Source: Selenomonadaceae bacterium (GTDB taxonomy: Bacteria; Bacillota; Negativicutes; Selenomonadales; Selenomonadaceae). Taken from it: a DNA stretch of 32,195 nucleotides. A program made the translations under genes and the position numbers. Shown here piece after piece: positions 10,154 through 20,239 of the stretch (position 1 is its first letter; the number at the start of each line of letters is the position of its first letter). The notes under the pieces were generated by a model. That model was given only the letters and a program-made list of their open reading frames with translations. It ran no database searches and was not told the origin of the DNA. The DNA lies in the NCBI GenBank assembly GCA_016280345.1, contig JAEEGN010000108.1, positions 1 to 32,195 of the forward strand, in the 5' to 3' direction.

Positions 10154-12388
10154 ATGGATATGAAAGAAAGGCTCCGGCAGTTCATCTTCGGGACGAAGCG
10201 CGTCAAAGTCCCCACCGTCCTCCAGATGGAGGCGGTGGAGTGCGGCGCGGCGGCTCTGGCGATGGTGCTTGCCTACTATGGCAAGTGGATTCCGCTGGAA
10301 CGGCTGCGGCAGGAGTGCGGCGTCACCCGCGACGGCAGCAACGCCGACAACCTCGTGCGCGCCGCGATGCGTATGGGCTGCCGGGCAGAAGGCCGCGCCG
10401 GTCATCCGCTGGGATTGAAGAAAAAAGAATATCCGCTGATTCTGTTTTGGGAGTTCAACCATTTCGTCGTGCTGGAGGGCATCGAAAACGACGTCGTGTA
10501 CCTGAACGACCCCGCCATGGGGCGGCGACAGCTTCCGTGGAAGGAGTTCCGCACCTCTTACACCGGCGTATATATCGAGGTTCGTCCGGACAAGGAGCGA
10601 TTTGCGCCGGAGGGACACCCGTACAGCATCGTCAAGGCGATGGCGGAAAAGCTCGCGGAGGACAAGTGGGCGGTCCTGTTCGTGGTCGTCCTCGGGCTCT
10701 GCATGATCCTTCCCGGCATTGCCGTGCCGGTGATGAACCAGATTTTCATCGACGACGTCTTTTCCATGAAGCATCCCGAATGGACGCAGAAGCTCTTTGC
10801 GGCCATGCTGGGCGCTATGGTGCTTTCCGGAACCATGACCGCCATGCGTTCGGCGGTGCTCAATTTCTGGCGCAGGAAACTGACGCTTTCGGATTCCTCC
10901 AGCTTCTTCTGGCACGTCCTGCAGTTGCCGGTGGCTTTCTTCCAGCAGCGGTACGCGGCGGACGTGGCCTCCCGCATTCAGTTCAACGAGGCCAACGCCC
11001 AGGTGCTCACGGAGCAAGCGGCGACCTCCCTGCTGGATCTCTTCGTGGCCCTTTTCTATCTGGGGCTGCTGTTCCAGTACAGCGTGCCGCTGACCATTGT
11101 CGGCGTTTCCGTCAGCGCTCTGGATATCTTCATGCTGCTCTATATGCGGCGCAACATGACCGACCTGACCATGCGGATCCAGCAGGAGCGGAGCAAGGAA
11201 TACGGCGCCCTGATGGCGGGCGTCATGATGATCGAGAGCATCAAGGCCAACGGCAGTGAAGGCGACCTGTTCACGAAATGGTCGGGCTACGGCACGAAGG
11301 CCACCGATGCCATACAGGACATGCAGGTCTGGTCGATGAAGCTGAAGCTGATTCCGTCGCTGCTGGCAGGCCTGAACAGCGCCCTGATTATGACGGTGGG
11401 TGGCTTCTCCATCATGGAGGGCGTGATGACCGCCGGTATTTATACCGCGTTCAACAGCCTGATTGCCCAGTTCCAGCAACCGGTGGAAAAATTGAAGATG
11501 TTCGGAAACACGTTGCAGATGACCGAGATGCAGATGCAGCGTCTCGACGACGTGAGACGGTACAAGATCGACAGTTTGAATTACCCCAGCGAAGCGGAAG
11601 AAGAAGCGAAGCAGAAGACCTTCCCCGGCGACCGCCTTTCCGGCGAACTGGTCCTCAGGGACGTGAGCTTCGGCTACAGCCCACTGAACCCGCCGTTGAT
11701 CGAGCATTTCGATCTGGCGCTGGAGCCAGGCGAGTGGGCCGCCGTGGTAGGCGCCTCGGGCAGCGGCAAATCGACGCTGGCCAAGATCGTATCCGGCCTT
11801 TACGAGGAATGGTCGGGTGACGTGCTTTTCGACGGCGTCAAGCGGCGAGACATTCCGCGGGCTGTCATCGTCAATTCTCTGTCCACAGTGGATCAGGACG
11901 TGTTCCAGCTTTCGGGGACGGTACGCGAAAACATTTCCCTTTTCGACAAGTCCGTACCGAAGGAAGACATCATCCAGGCGGCGCAGGATGCCTGCATCCA
12001 TGAGGACATCCTGAAGCTGAACGGCTCTTACGAAGCGTCGGTCTCCGAAGGCGGAATGAACTTCTCGGGCGGTCAGCGGCAGCGGATGGAGATCGCCCGG
12101 GCTTTGGCCTCGAACCCGTCGCTTTTGATCCTTGACGAGGCCACCAGCGCCATCGACCCGATGACGGAGCAGAAAGTATTGGAAAATATCCGCCGGCGGG
12201 GCTGCACCTGCCTGATCGTCGCCCATCGCCTTTCGACGATCCGGGACGCGGACGAGATCATCATGCTGGAAGGCGGCAAGGTGGCGGAGCGGGGCACGCA
12301 CCGGGATCTCATACAGCACGACGGCCCTTACCGCAGGCTTATTGAGGAACGGGAGCAGGAGGAAAACGGCGAGGAAACGCTTGACTAG
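10154..12388 (+). CDS. NHLM-type C39-peptidase-containing ABC exporter (cassette 1)
   Basis: C39 domain QMEAVECGAAALAMVLAYYG...WEFNHFVVLEGI...YLNDPAMGRR; Walker A GASGSGKST, signature FSGGQRQR, Walker B LLILDEATSAID. Confidence 0.93.
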   Translation: MDMKERLRQFIFGTKRVKVPTVLQMEAVECGAAALAMVLAYYGKWIPLERLRQECGVTRDGSNADNLVRAAMRMGCRAEGRAGHPLGLKKKEYPLILFWEFNHFVVLEGIENDVVYLNDPAMGRRQLPWKEFRTSYTGVYIEVRPDKERFAPEGHPYSIVKAMAEKLAEDKWAVLFVVVLGLCMILPGIAVPVMNQIFIDDVFSMKHPEWTQKLFAAMLGAMVLSGTMTAMRSAVLNFWRRKLTLSDSSSFFWHVLQLPVAFFQQRYAADVASRIQFNEANAQVLTEQAATSLLDLFVALFYLGLLFQYSVPLTIVGVSVSALDIFMLLYMRRNMTDLTMRIQQERSKEYGALMAGVMMIESIKANGSEGDLFTKWSGYGTKATDAIQDMQVWSMKLKLIPSLLAGLNSALIMTVGGFSIMEGVMTAGIYTAFNSLIAQFQQPVEKLKMFGNTLQMTEMQMQRLDDVRRYKIDSLNYPSEAEEEAKQKTFPGDRLSGELVLRDVSFGYSPLNPPLIEHFDLALEPGEWAAVVGASGSGKSTLAKIVSGLYEEWSGDVLFDGVKRRDIPRAVIVNSLSTVDQDVFQLSGTVRENISLFDKSVPKEDIIQAAQDACIHEDILKLNGSYEASVSEGGMNFSGGQRQRMEIARALASNPSLLILDEATSAIDPMTEQKVLENIRRRGCTCLIVAHRLSTIRDADEIIMLEGGKVAERGTHRDLIQHDGPYRRLIEEREQEENGEETLD

Positions 12389-12403
12389 AATGAGGGAAAC
12401 GAT

Positions 12404-15130
12404 ATGAAGCTCGAGGCAGGGAAACGGTTCCGGATACCGGACGACAATACCTATATCGAAGTGATTTCCGGCAAGGCGGAGGTCTATGCCGTTACGCGCA
12501 AGAAGATTTCTTTCCGCCGGATTTTTCTGATGGAGCTGGAGCCGGGCGGGACGGCCTTCCCACCGATGGACGAGTTTGAGTTGATCGACATCCTGATTTA
12601 CGCGGTGGAGGACGTCGATCTGGAGACACATTCCCTGGCCGAGGCCGATGTCGTCACGCTGCGCGAGCAGATGAAGCAATGGTTCGCCTCCCTGCTGGAG
12701 CTTCCCTGGCTTCGCCTGATGGCCGACCGGGGCGATGATGTGCTGAAGCATTGGGAGAACGGCAACCTGCCTCTGGGGCAGGGCGACGACCGGGACACGC
12801 TGCTGGAGCGGTTCGGTGACAACGAGGGCATCTTCGCCATGTTGCTGGGCGTCCGCTTCGGCGCCCAGGACGAGAAGCTGTCCATGCGCATGGCGAGCCG
12901 CGCCAAACAGAAGCGGCGCATCGTCGAGCAGTCCATTGCCCAGATGCTGGGAGAGGAAACGGTCCCGGAGGACGGCGAGAGCCAGGGCAACGCGAAGCTG
13001 GAGGACACGGTCTTCCTCGTGCGCTGCGCGGCCCAGGCCCTGGACATGAGGAGCCGGGACGTGCACCTTGCCCCGGAGATGGCGAAAAAGCTCGACCAGC
13101 TTGGATTGATTCGTCGTCTCGTGCAAAAGGGCGGCATGCAGATGCGTTTCGTCACGCTGCCCGAGGACTGGCATACCGGCGACAGCGGTGTCCTCCTCGG
13201 CTATTACGGGGAAAAGAAGCAACTGGCCGTCTTCCTGCCGGTGACGCCGGAATCCTATCGCATGGTGACGCGGGACCACCCCGAGGGCATTCCCGTGACG
13301 GACGAGGTGGCCAAGGCCATCGACCGCGACGCCTTCATCCTCTACGCCGGCATTTCCGGGCAGAAGCTCACCGGGCGCGACTTCCTGCGGTTCTTCTTCC
13401 GCCAGTGCTGGAAAACCGACTGGAAGACCGTCGTCGCCGTCAGCGTCGCCATGGGCCTGATCCCTCTGATTACGCCGGTCATCACGGAAACCATCTTCAA
13501 GGACATCATCCCGATCCTCGACCGGAAAGGGCTGGCCACCGTCACGCAGGTGGCCATGGTTTCGGGCTTCACTATGGCGGCGTTGGGCCTGGTGCGCTCC
13601 ATCGCCTTCCTGCGCGTGAATTCCCGGGGCGGCTTTGCGGCAAAGGCCGCCATGGTCGGGCGGATGCTGTCGCTGCCCACGAGATTTTTCCGCGAGTACC
13701 AGTCCGGCGACATCGCCAACCGTATGATGGGACTGGAGCAGATCACGCAGCTTCTCTCCGGGGAACTGGTGGGGACGCTTTTCAGCTTCGTCTTCTCCTT
13801 CTGGAGCCTCGCCCTGATGTTCTATTACAGCGTGAAGCTCACGGCGGTCGCCATCGTCATCTGGTTGGTGTACGTTGCCATCGGCGGGTTCCTGCTGCGC
13901 CGCCTGGTGGACTACCAGCGGAAGATGACCATGGCGAAGAACAAGACCTCCGGCATCTTGCAGCAGATCTTCACCGGGCTGGTGAAGTTCCGGGTGAAGG
14001 GCGCGGAGGAATACGCCTACCACCTCTGGAGCGAACGGTTTGCCGAGGAATGGAAATGGAACTACGAGGCCGGCTGGCTTCGGGCATATAACGACGTCAT
14101 CGCCGTCATCCAGCCGATCCTGCTTTCCCTCGCCCTCTACTACTTCGGAATCAAGGAACTGGCCGAAGCGGCGGCTGCGGGCGGGACCGCGGCCAGCGCC
14201 GCCCAGGAAGCCCTGGGCGCGCCGGAGCCGCTGACGGTGGCGACCTTCATTGCGTTCCAGGCGGCCTATACCGGCTTCAATGCCTCCGTTAACGCCGTCA
14301 TGCAGACGATGGAGCATTTCTCCGTCATCCAGCCGCTGCTGGAAAACATCCGGCCCATCCTGGAGGCGGAGCCGGAAAGTGCCGAAGACAAGCTGGAGGC
14401 CGACGTGCTCTCCGGGGCCTTCGAGGTCAGGAATCTGACGTTCTCCTACGGCGATGGCCTGCCCGACGTCCTGAAGGACGTGAGTTTCCGCGTGGCAGCA
14501 GGAGAGCACGTGGCCATCGTCGGCAAGTCCGGTTGCGGCAAATCCACGCTGATCCGCCTTCTCTTGGGCTTCGAGCAGCCGAAGAGCGGCGCCGTCTATT
14601 ACGACGGGCAGGACCTCTCCGAGCTGTCGCTGCCCTCAGTGCGTTCCCAGATGGGCGTGGTACTGCAGAATGGGCAGCTCATGACCGGCGACATCTACCG
14701 GAACATCATCGGCGTCAATGACTTGACCCTCGAAGACGCCTGGGCGGCGGCGGAGGCGGCGGGCGTCGCCGACGACATTCGCGAGATGCCGATGCAGATG
14801 CAGACCATGGTTTCCGAGGGCAGCACCAACATCTCCGGCGGCCAGCGCCAGCGTATCCTGATCGCCAAGGCGTTGGCCATGAAGCCTTCCATTATCGTCT
14901 GTGACGAAGCGACCAGCGCCCTTGACAACCACACCCAGGCCATCGTGACCCGAAGCCTGGACAAGCTCAAGGCGACGCGCATCGTCGTGGCGCACCGTCT
15001 TTCCACCATCCGCCATGCCGACCGCATTATCGTCCTTGATCAGGGGCGGATTGCCGAGAGCGGCACCTTCAACGAGCTGGTGGACAAGGGCGGGCTCTTC
15101 GCCTCTTTCGTCAAGCGTCAGGTGGCATGA
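12404..15130 (+). CDS. NHLM-type bacteriocin system ABC transporter, ATP-binding protein (cassette 1)
   Basis: Cyclic-nucleotide-binding-like N-terminus, TM region, Walker A GKSGCGKST, signature ISGGQRQR, Walker B IIVCDEATSALD. Confidence 0.9.
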   Translation: MKLEAGKRFRIPDDNTYIEVISGKAEVYAVTRKKISFRRIFLMELEPGGTAFPPMDEFELIDILIYAVEDVDLETHSLAEADVVTLREQMKQWFASLLELPWLRLMADRGDDVLKHWENGNLPLGQGDDRDTLLERFGDNEGIFAMLLGVRFGAQDEKLSMRMASRAKQKRRIVEQSIAQMLGEETVPEDGESQGNAKLEDTVFLVRCAAQALDMRSRDVHLAPEMAKKLDQLGLIRRLVQKGGMQMRFVTLPEDWHTGDSGVLLGYYGEKKQLAVFLPVTPESYRMVTRDHPEGIPVTDEVAKAIDRDAFILYAGISGQKLTGRDFLRFFFRQCWKTDWKTVVAVSVAMGLIPLITPVITETIFKDIIPILDRKGLATVTQVAMVSGFTMAALGLVRSIAFLRVNSRGGFAAKAAMVGRMLSLPTRFFREYQSGDIANRMMGLEQITQLLSGELVGTLFSFVFSFWSLALMFYYSVKLTAVAIVIWLVYVAIGGFLLRRLVDYQRKMTMAKNKTSGILQQIFTGLVKFRVKGAEEYAYHLWSERFAEEWKWNYEAGWLRAYNDVIAVIQPILLSLALYYFGIKELAEAAAAGGTAASAAQEALGAPEPLTVATFIAFQAAYTGFNASVNAVMQTMEHFSVIQPLLENIRPILEAEPESAEDKLEADVLSGAFEVRNLTFSYGDGLPDVLKDVSFRVAAGEHVAIVGKSGCGKSTLIRLLLGFEQPKSGAVYYDGQDLSELSLPSVRSQMGVVLQNGQLMTGDIYRNIIGVNDLTLEDAWAAAEAAGVADDIREMPMQMQTMVSEGSTNISGGQRQRILIAKALAMKPSIIVCDEATSALDNHTQAIVTRSLDKLKATRIVVAHRLSTIRHADRIIVLDQGRIAESGTFNELVDKGGLFASFVKRQVA

Positions 15131-15171
15131 AACGGTACGGCAAGTCATTCCTCCCGAAATGAGATGAGACA

Positions 15172-15765
15172 ATGGCCGAAACGCAGTCAATGAATGCCGG
15201 CGAACCGCAGGCGGGCGTTGTTCCCATGCGGTTCGAGGACATCTATCTCGCCTACTACAAGCGCGTCTATAACTTCATTTACAGCCGTCTTCTGCATCGG
15301 GAAAACGCCGAGGACGTGACGGCGGACGTCTTCGTCTCCGTCCACCGCAACCTTTCACGGCTGGATTTGAGCCGGGGCACCTTCAATACCTGGATCTTTT
15401 CCATCGCGCGGAACGCTGTGCGGGATTTCAAGAAGCGCGCTGCCTTCCGTTGCGAGGTTCTGGGTAGCGTGCCGGAGACGTTCGCCCCGGAAGAGTCTTT
15501 TCCGGAGAACGGCGGGCGGGACAATACCCTGAAGAACCCGGACAACATTTGGCTGCAGCAGTTGCTCCAGCAACTTACGGAGGAGGAGGGAGATCTTCTG
15601 ATGTACCGGTACCAGATGAGCCTTTCCAACGCGGAAGTCGGGGAAATACTGGATATCAGCGTGGAGGCGGTCAGCGCGAGATACCAGCGATTGCTGAAGA
15701 AGTGCCGGCAGATGAGCCGGCAGATGGAACAAGCTTCCGGCCGTCTCTGGCAGGGGGACTCGTAA
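15172..15765 (+). CDS. Sigma-70 family RNA polymerase sigma factor (ECF-like)
   Basis: Region 2 FEDIYLAYYKRVYNFIYSRLLHRENAEDVTADVFVSVHRNL...FNTWIFSIARNAVRDFKKR; region 4 YRYQMSLSNAEVGEILDISVEAVSARYQRLLKK. Confidence 0.9.
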   Translation: MAETQSMNAGEPQAGVVPMRFEDIYLAYYKRVYNFIYSRLLHRENAEDVTADVFVSVHRNLSRLDLSRGTFNTWIFSIARNAVRDFKKRAAFRCEVLGSVPETFAPEESFPENGGRDNTLKNPDNIWLQQLLQQLTEEEGDLLMYRYQMSLSNAEVGEILDISVEAVSARYQRLLKKCRQMSRQMEQASGRLWQGDS

Positions 15766-15841
15766 TACCGCGCCTGGAGCAGACCCACGACGCGATTTCA
15801 ATAATAGAGAAAAAATCATTCAGAAAGGATAGGTTGCGAGA

Positions 15842-17014
15842 ATGAAAAGGTATTATTTCATCGGGATCGTGGTCATCCTCGCGCTGGCCTTGGGGTTGGT
15901 AGGGTATGGCGCTTGGCTGAACTACAGCGACGAGAACCAGATTGCCCGCCGTATGGAGGAACGTGCGCTTCAGCTCACGGGGGCGAAAGCGCGCAAACGG
16001 GAGCTTCGCCCGGCGATGACTCTGGACACGGTGCGTCTTTACAGTGAAAAGATGACGGACGCGGTGGCGCTGACGGACGGCCGCATAACACGCTGGGCCG
16101 TGGGGAAGAACACGCCCGTCCGTGCAGGCGACCTGCTGCTGACCATGAGCAACGAGCAGATCCCCGCCCGGATCCAGCAGGCGGCCAGCGGCGTGCGCCG
16201 CGCCGAGGCGGTCCTTGCCCAGGCGGTGAACTCCTTCCATCGGCAGGAACGGCTGCTGGCCCGCCTCGCCACCTCGCAGGAAAAATACGAAGAAGCGGAA
16301 GCGCAGTACCTGGCTGCCTCGGAGGCGCTGGCCGAGGCCCAGGCGCAGTATGAACAATACCTGATCCAGCAGCAGTGGCTGAACGTCTATTCTCCGGTGG
16401 ACGGCGACGTGCTGATTGTTTACCAGCACGAAGGCGCTTATGTGCAGGCAGGTATGCCCGTGGCGCTGGTGGGTGATTTCTCGCGGCTGCAGTTCAATTC
16501 GACGCTGAACGACGCGGATACCCGGTATCTTTCCGTGGGCACGAAGGCGGTGCTCCGGTTCCAGGACGCGACAACACTGGAAAAAGCCTACGGCACAGGA
16601 TATGCGGCGGGCAACCACGGCGCGAACCCACAGGTGCGGGCGACGCTGGTGAGCATTCAGCCGCCTCCCCACGAACCGGCGGACATCCGGCGGGCCGTCT
16701 GGGAGATTGACAACCGCTCTCGGATTTTTGAGCCGATGACCTATACAAGTGTGACCCTCGAAACCGAGACGCCCCATACGTGCCTGACAGTGCCCCGGCT
16801 GGCGCTGCTCGATTCCAAGATGGATACGGTGTTCGTTGTGGACGCCGAAGGCATCGTGCATCGCCGCACCGTAACGGCAGGCGTCAGCGACGGACAGGGC
16901 GTGGAGATCGTCTCCGGGCTCTCCGAGGGTGAAGTGGTCGCCGTAGGGCGGCTGGACGGACTGGCGGATGGCCAGCGGGTGGACATCGTGATGCAGAAAG
17001 GGGAAGAAGGATGA
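15842..17014 (+). CDS. Periplasmic adaptor / membrane-fusion protein (cassette 2)
   Basis: Paralog of 7934-9127 (MKRYYFIGIVVILALALGLVGYGAWLN...QIARRMEERALQLTGAKA). Confidence 0.85.
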   Translation: MKRYYFIGIVVILALALGLVGYGAWLNYSDENQIARRMEERALQLTGAKARKRELRPAMTLDTVRLYSEKMTDAVALTDGRITRWAVGKNTPVRAGDLLLTMSNEQIPARIQQAASGVRRAEAVLAQAVNSFHRQERLLARLATSQEKYEEAEAQYLAASEALAEAQAQYEQYLIQQQWLNVYSPVDGDVLIVYQHEGAYVQAGMPVALVGDFSRLQFNSTLNDADTRYLSVGTKAVLRFQDATTLEKAYGTGYAAGNHGANPQVRATLVSIQPPPHEPADIRRAVWEIDNRSRIFEPMTYTSVTLETETPHTCLTVPRLALLDSKMDTVFVVDAEGIVHRRTVTAGVSDGQGVEIVSGLSEGEVVAVGRLDGLADGQRVDIVMQKGEEG

Positions 17015-18015
17015 CGGCACAGGAAAGCGCAGGCGAGAGCGCCCGGGAAGTCCGGGAGCGAAAGCGGCATGAGATTTTCAGCCAGGAAGCGCTGGACAAG
17101 ATGCGCTCCCCGGAAAAACTTGACACGATGATCCTGATCACAACCCCCATAACGTGGATGGGCTTGATCGCGGTGGCGGTAATGGTCCTCGCCGTGCTCA
17201 TCTGGTCGATATTCGGCTCCTTCACGGTGAAGGCCGACGGCATGGGCATGATCATGGATCCCAGCGGCGTCGCAACGGTGGCGTCCCTTTCCTCGGGAAC
17301 GGTGGACGAACTCTACGTCCATCCAGGCGAGCGGGTAACGCAGGGGGCGCGTATTGCCCATATCACCCAGGCGCAGCAGGAAGCCAGCACGCGCATGGCG
17401 CAGTACGCGCCGGAGCTCGCCACCAGCGCTCGTGAGGCAGCGGCCCGCGTGCATGAGTTTGACTCCTATCGTTACCAGCAGGACGTGACCGAATACATCC
17501 GCGCCACCCATGACGGCATTGTGGACGAGATATTCATCAACAAGGGCAGCATCGTGGGCAGCGGCATGACCGTCTGCACCCTTCGGATCATGGACGGGCG
17601 CAGCGAACTGCAGGGCGTCCTGTATATTCCGGTGGAAAAGGGCAAGCGCGTGGAGCCGGGCATGACGATTCAGCTTGCGCCCAACGGTGTGGACGTTTCC
17701 CAGTCGGGAAGCTTGATCGGCACGGTTCGCTCGGTGTCCCAGTACCCGGTTTCGCTGCAGGCGATCCAGAAGAGCCTGGCCAACGATCATCTGGCCCAAT
17801 GGATCGTTCAGGCGCAACAGAGCGCTGTGATGGAGATCAACTTCGACCTGGTGCGGGACGACTCCAACCCCTCCGGTTTTCTCTGGACTTCCAGCGTGGG
17901 CGAGCACAAGCCTGTCACGGCGGGTAGCTTCTGCACCGGGTCCATCATCATCGAACGCCAACCCCCAATCCAGAAAGTCTTCTATAAGTTGAGCCAGTGG
18001 CTGAGGAGCAGGTGA
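17011..18015 (+). CDS. NHLM-type bacteriocin system secretion protein (cassette 2)
   Basis: Paralog of 9124-10080 (ALDKMRSPEKLDTMILITTPITWMGL...VLYIPVEKGKRVEPGMTIQLAPNGVDVSQSGS). Confidence 0.85.
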   Translation: MTAQESAGESAREVRERKRHEIFSQEALDKMRSPEKLDTMILITTPITWMGLIAVAVMVLAVLIWSIFGSFTVKADGMGMIMDPSGVATVASLSSGTVDELYVHPGERVTQGARIAHITQAQQEASTRMAQYAPELATSAREAAARVHEFDSYRYQQDVTEYIRATHDGIVDEIFINKGSIVGSGMTVCTLRIMDGRSELQGVLYIPVEKGKRVEPGMTIQLAPNGVDVSQSGSLIGTVRSVSQYPVSLQAIQKSLANDHLAQWIVQAQQSAVMEINFDLVRDDSNPSGFLWTSSVGEHKPVTAGSFCTGSIIIERQPPIQKVFYKLSQWLRSR

Positions 18016-18019
18016 GCGC

Positions 18020-20239
18020 ATGTCTTTATGGGATAAAATTGAGGGCATGTTCACCAGGGACGTCACGCGTGTCAAAGTGCCGACGATACTCCAGATGGAA
18101 GCGACGGAGTGCGGCGCCGCGTCCCTTGCGATGGTGCTTGCCCATTTCGGTATGTGGGTGCCCCTCGAAAAACTCCGGGCGGAGTGCGGCGTTAACCGCG
18201 ACGGCTCCAAGGCGAGCAACATCGTCCGGTGCGCCTCGTCCCGTCATTGTGACGCCCAGGGCTTCCAGCTCGGCATCGACGAGCTGCTGGACGCGGTGGG
18301 CGAAGGGCTGTTCCCACTGATCATCCATTGGGAATTCAATCATTTCGTGGTATTGGAAGGCATTGTCGACGATACGGCCTATCTGAACGACCCTGCCATG
18401 GGCCGCCGTACCGTGCCGGTGAAAGAGCTTCGCACCTCCTATACGGGCGTCGCGGTCTCTGTCTCGCCCGGCGAAGGCTTCCAGAAGGAAGGCGAGCGTT
18501 ACAACGTCTTTAAGGACATCATGTCCAAGCTAATGGAAGACAAATGGGTCGCGCTTTACATCCTGATCCTGGAATTTTGCGCCATCATCCCCGGTCTTGC
18601 CTCGCCGGTCATGAGCCAGATATTCATGGACGAGATTCTGACGGGTAAGCATCGGGAATGGATGTTCAACTTCTGTATCGCCATGGTGGCCTCCTTCCTG
18701 CTGTCCGGCCTCATGGGCTGGCTGCGGGCCGTGGTGCTGACCCGTTGGCAGACGAAGCTGACGCTGGCCGATTCGTCGAGCTATTTCTGGCACCTTCTGC
18801 GGCTGCCAATGCAGTTCTTCCATCAGCGGTTCGCGGCGGAAGTCGCGGGCCGCGTCGGATTCAACGCCGACATCGCCGGCGTCTTGTCCGGACCAGCGGC
18901 CACGGCCGTGCTGGACCTCCTGGTGGCTATCTTCTACCTGTTGCTACTGTTGCAGTATAACGTGACGCTGACGTTGATCGGCGTGGCCTTCTGCTCGGTG
19001 GAGATTATCATGTTCTTCGCCATGCGACGGAAGCTGACCGACCTCAATATGCGTATCCAGCAGGACTCGGGCAAAGCCTACGGCGTTTCCATGAACGGCC
19101 TTCGCATGATTGAGACCATCAAGGCGAACGGTGACGAAGCCGATTTCTTCACGAAATGGGCGGGCTACCAGACGCGGGTGCTCTCCGCTTCGCAGGAAAC
19201 GACCCTCTGGTCCATGTCCGTGAACCTCCTGCCGACACTTCTTTCCGGCGTCAACAGCGCCCTGATCATGACTATCGGCGGCTTCTCCATCATGGACGGC
19301 ACGCTGACCGCCGGTATGTTCACGGCGTTCCAGCAGCTCATGGGTAGCTTCCAGGCGCCGGTGAACGCGCTGGTGGGCCTCGGCTCGACGCTGCAGACCA
19401 CCGAGATGCAGATGCAGCGACTGAACGACGTGCGCCGCTATGAGATGGACAGCCTGAACTTCCCCTCGGAAGAGGAAGAAGCGAAGAAATCTTTCCCGCG
19501 CAGCCGCCTGTCCGGCGACGTGACGCTGACGGACGTTTCCTTCGGCTACAGCCCGCTGGAAGCGCCGCTCCTTTCCGGTTTCAACCTGCACGCGGCGCCT
19601 GGTGACTGGATCGCCGTCGTCGGTGCCTCCGGCAGCGGCAAATCCACGCTGGCGAAGATTGTCACGGGGCTCTACGAGGAGTGGAACGGTACCGTGGCCT
19701 TTGACGGCGTGCCGCGGCGCGAGCTGCCGCGCACCGTTGTCATTAATTCTTTGGCGGCGGTGGATCAGGACATCACCATGATTTCGGGAACCGTGGCGGA
19801 AAATATCGCCCTGTTCGACAGCTCCGTGCGCCGTCAGGACATTCAGCAGGCGGCCATGGACGCCTGCATTCACGACGACATCATGCTGCTTCCCGGCGGC
19901 TACGATGCGCAGGTCGCCGAGGGCGGCATGAACTTCTCCGGCGGCCAGCGGCAACGCCTGGAAATTGCCCGCGCCCTGGCGACGAACCCGGCGATCCTCG
20001 TCCTCGACGAGGCTACCAGTGCGCTCGATCCGCTGACCGAGAAAACCGTCCTCGACAATATCCGCCACCGCGGCTGTACCTGCCTGATCGTGGCCCATCG
20101 CCTCTCCACCATCCGTGACTGCGACGAGATCATCATGCTCGACCACGGGCATATCGTGGAGCGTGGCACCCATGTGGACATGATGGCCCATGACGGTCCG
20201 TACAAGATGCTCATTGAGGAACAGGAGGCCATGCGATGA
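18020..20239 (+). CDS. NHLM-type C39-peptidase-containing ABC exporter (cassette 2)
   Basis: QMEATECGAASLAMVLAHFG...WEFNHFVVLEGI...YLNDPAMGRR; intact Walker A/B and ABC signature. Confidence 0.93.
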   Translation: MSLWDKIEGMFTRDVTRVKVPTILQMEATECGAASLAMVLAHFGMWVPLEKLRAECGVNRDGSKASNIVRCASSRHCDAQGFQLGIDELLDAVGEGLFPLIIHWEFNHFVVLEGIVDDTAYLNDPAMGRRTVPVKELRTSYTGVAVSVSPGEGFQKEGERYNVFKDIMSKLMEDKWVALYILILEFCAIIPGLASPVMSQIFMDEILTGKHREWMFNFCIAMVASFLLSGLMGWLRAVVLTRWQTKLTLADSSSYFWHLLRLPMQFFHQRFAAEVAGRVGFNADIAGVLSGPAATAVLDLLVAIFYLLLLLQYNVTLTLIGVAFCSVEIIMFFAMRRKLTDLNMRIQQDSGKAYGVSMNGLRMIETIKANGDEADFFTKWAGYQTRVLSASQETTLWSMSVNLLPTLLSGVNSALIMTIGGFSIMDGTLTAGMFTAFQQLMGSFQAPVNALVGLGSTLQTTEMQMQRLNDVRRYEMDSLNFPSEEEEAKKSFPRSRLSGDVTLTDVSFGYSPLEAPLLSGFNLHAAPGDWIAVVGASGSGKSTLAKIVTGLYEEWNGTVAFDGVPRRELPRTVVINSLAAVDQDITMISGTVAENIALFDSSVRRQDIQQAAMDACIHDDIMLLPGGYDAQVAEGGMNFSGGQRQRLEIARALATNPAILVLDEATSALDPLTEKTVLDNIRHRGCTCLIVAHRLSTIRDCDEIIMLDHGHIVERGTHVDMMAHDGPYKMLIEEQEAMR

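Noticed and set aside
10055-14509. 1484-aa minus-strand ORF across the exporter genes
   Set aside because: Shadow ORF of two well-supported plus-strand ABC genes; no recognisable domain.
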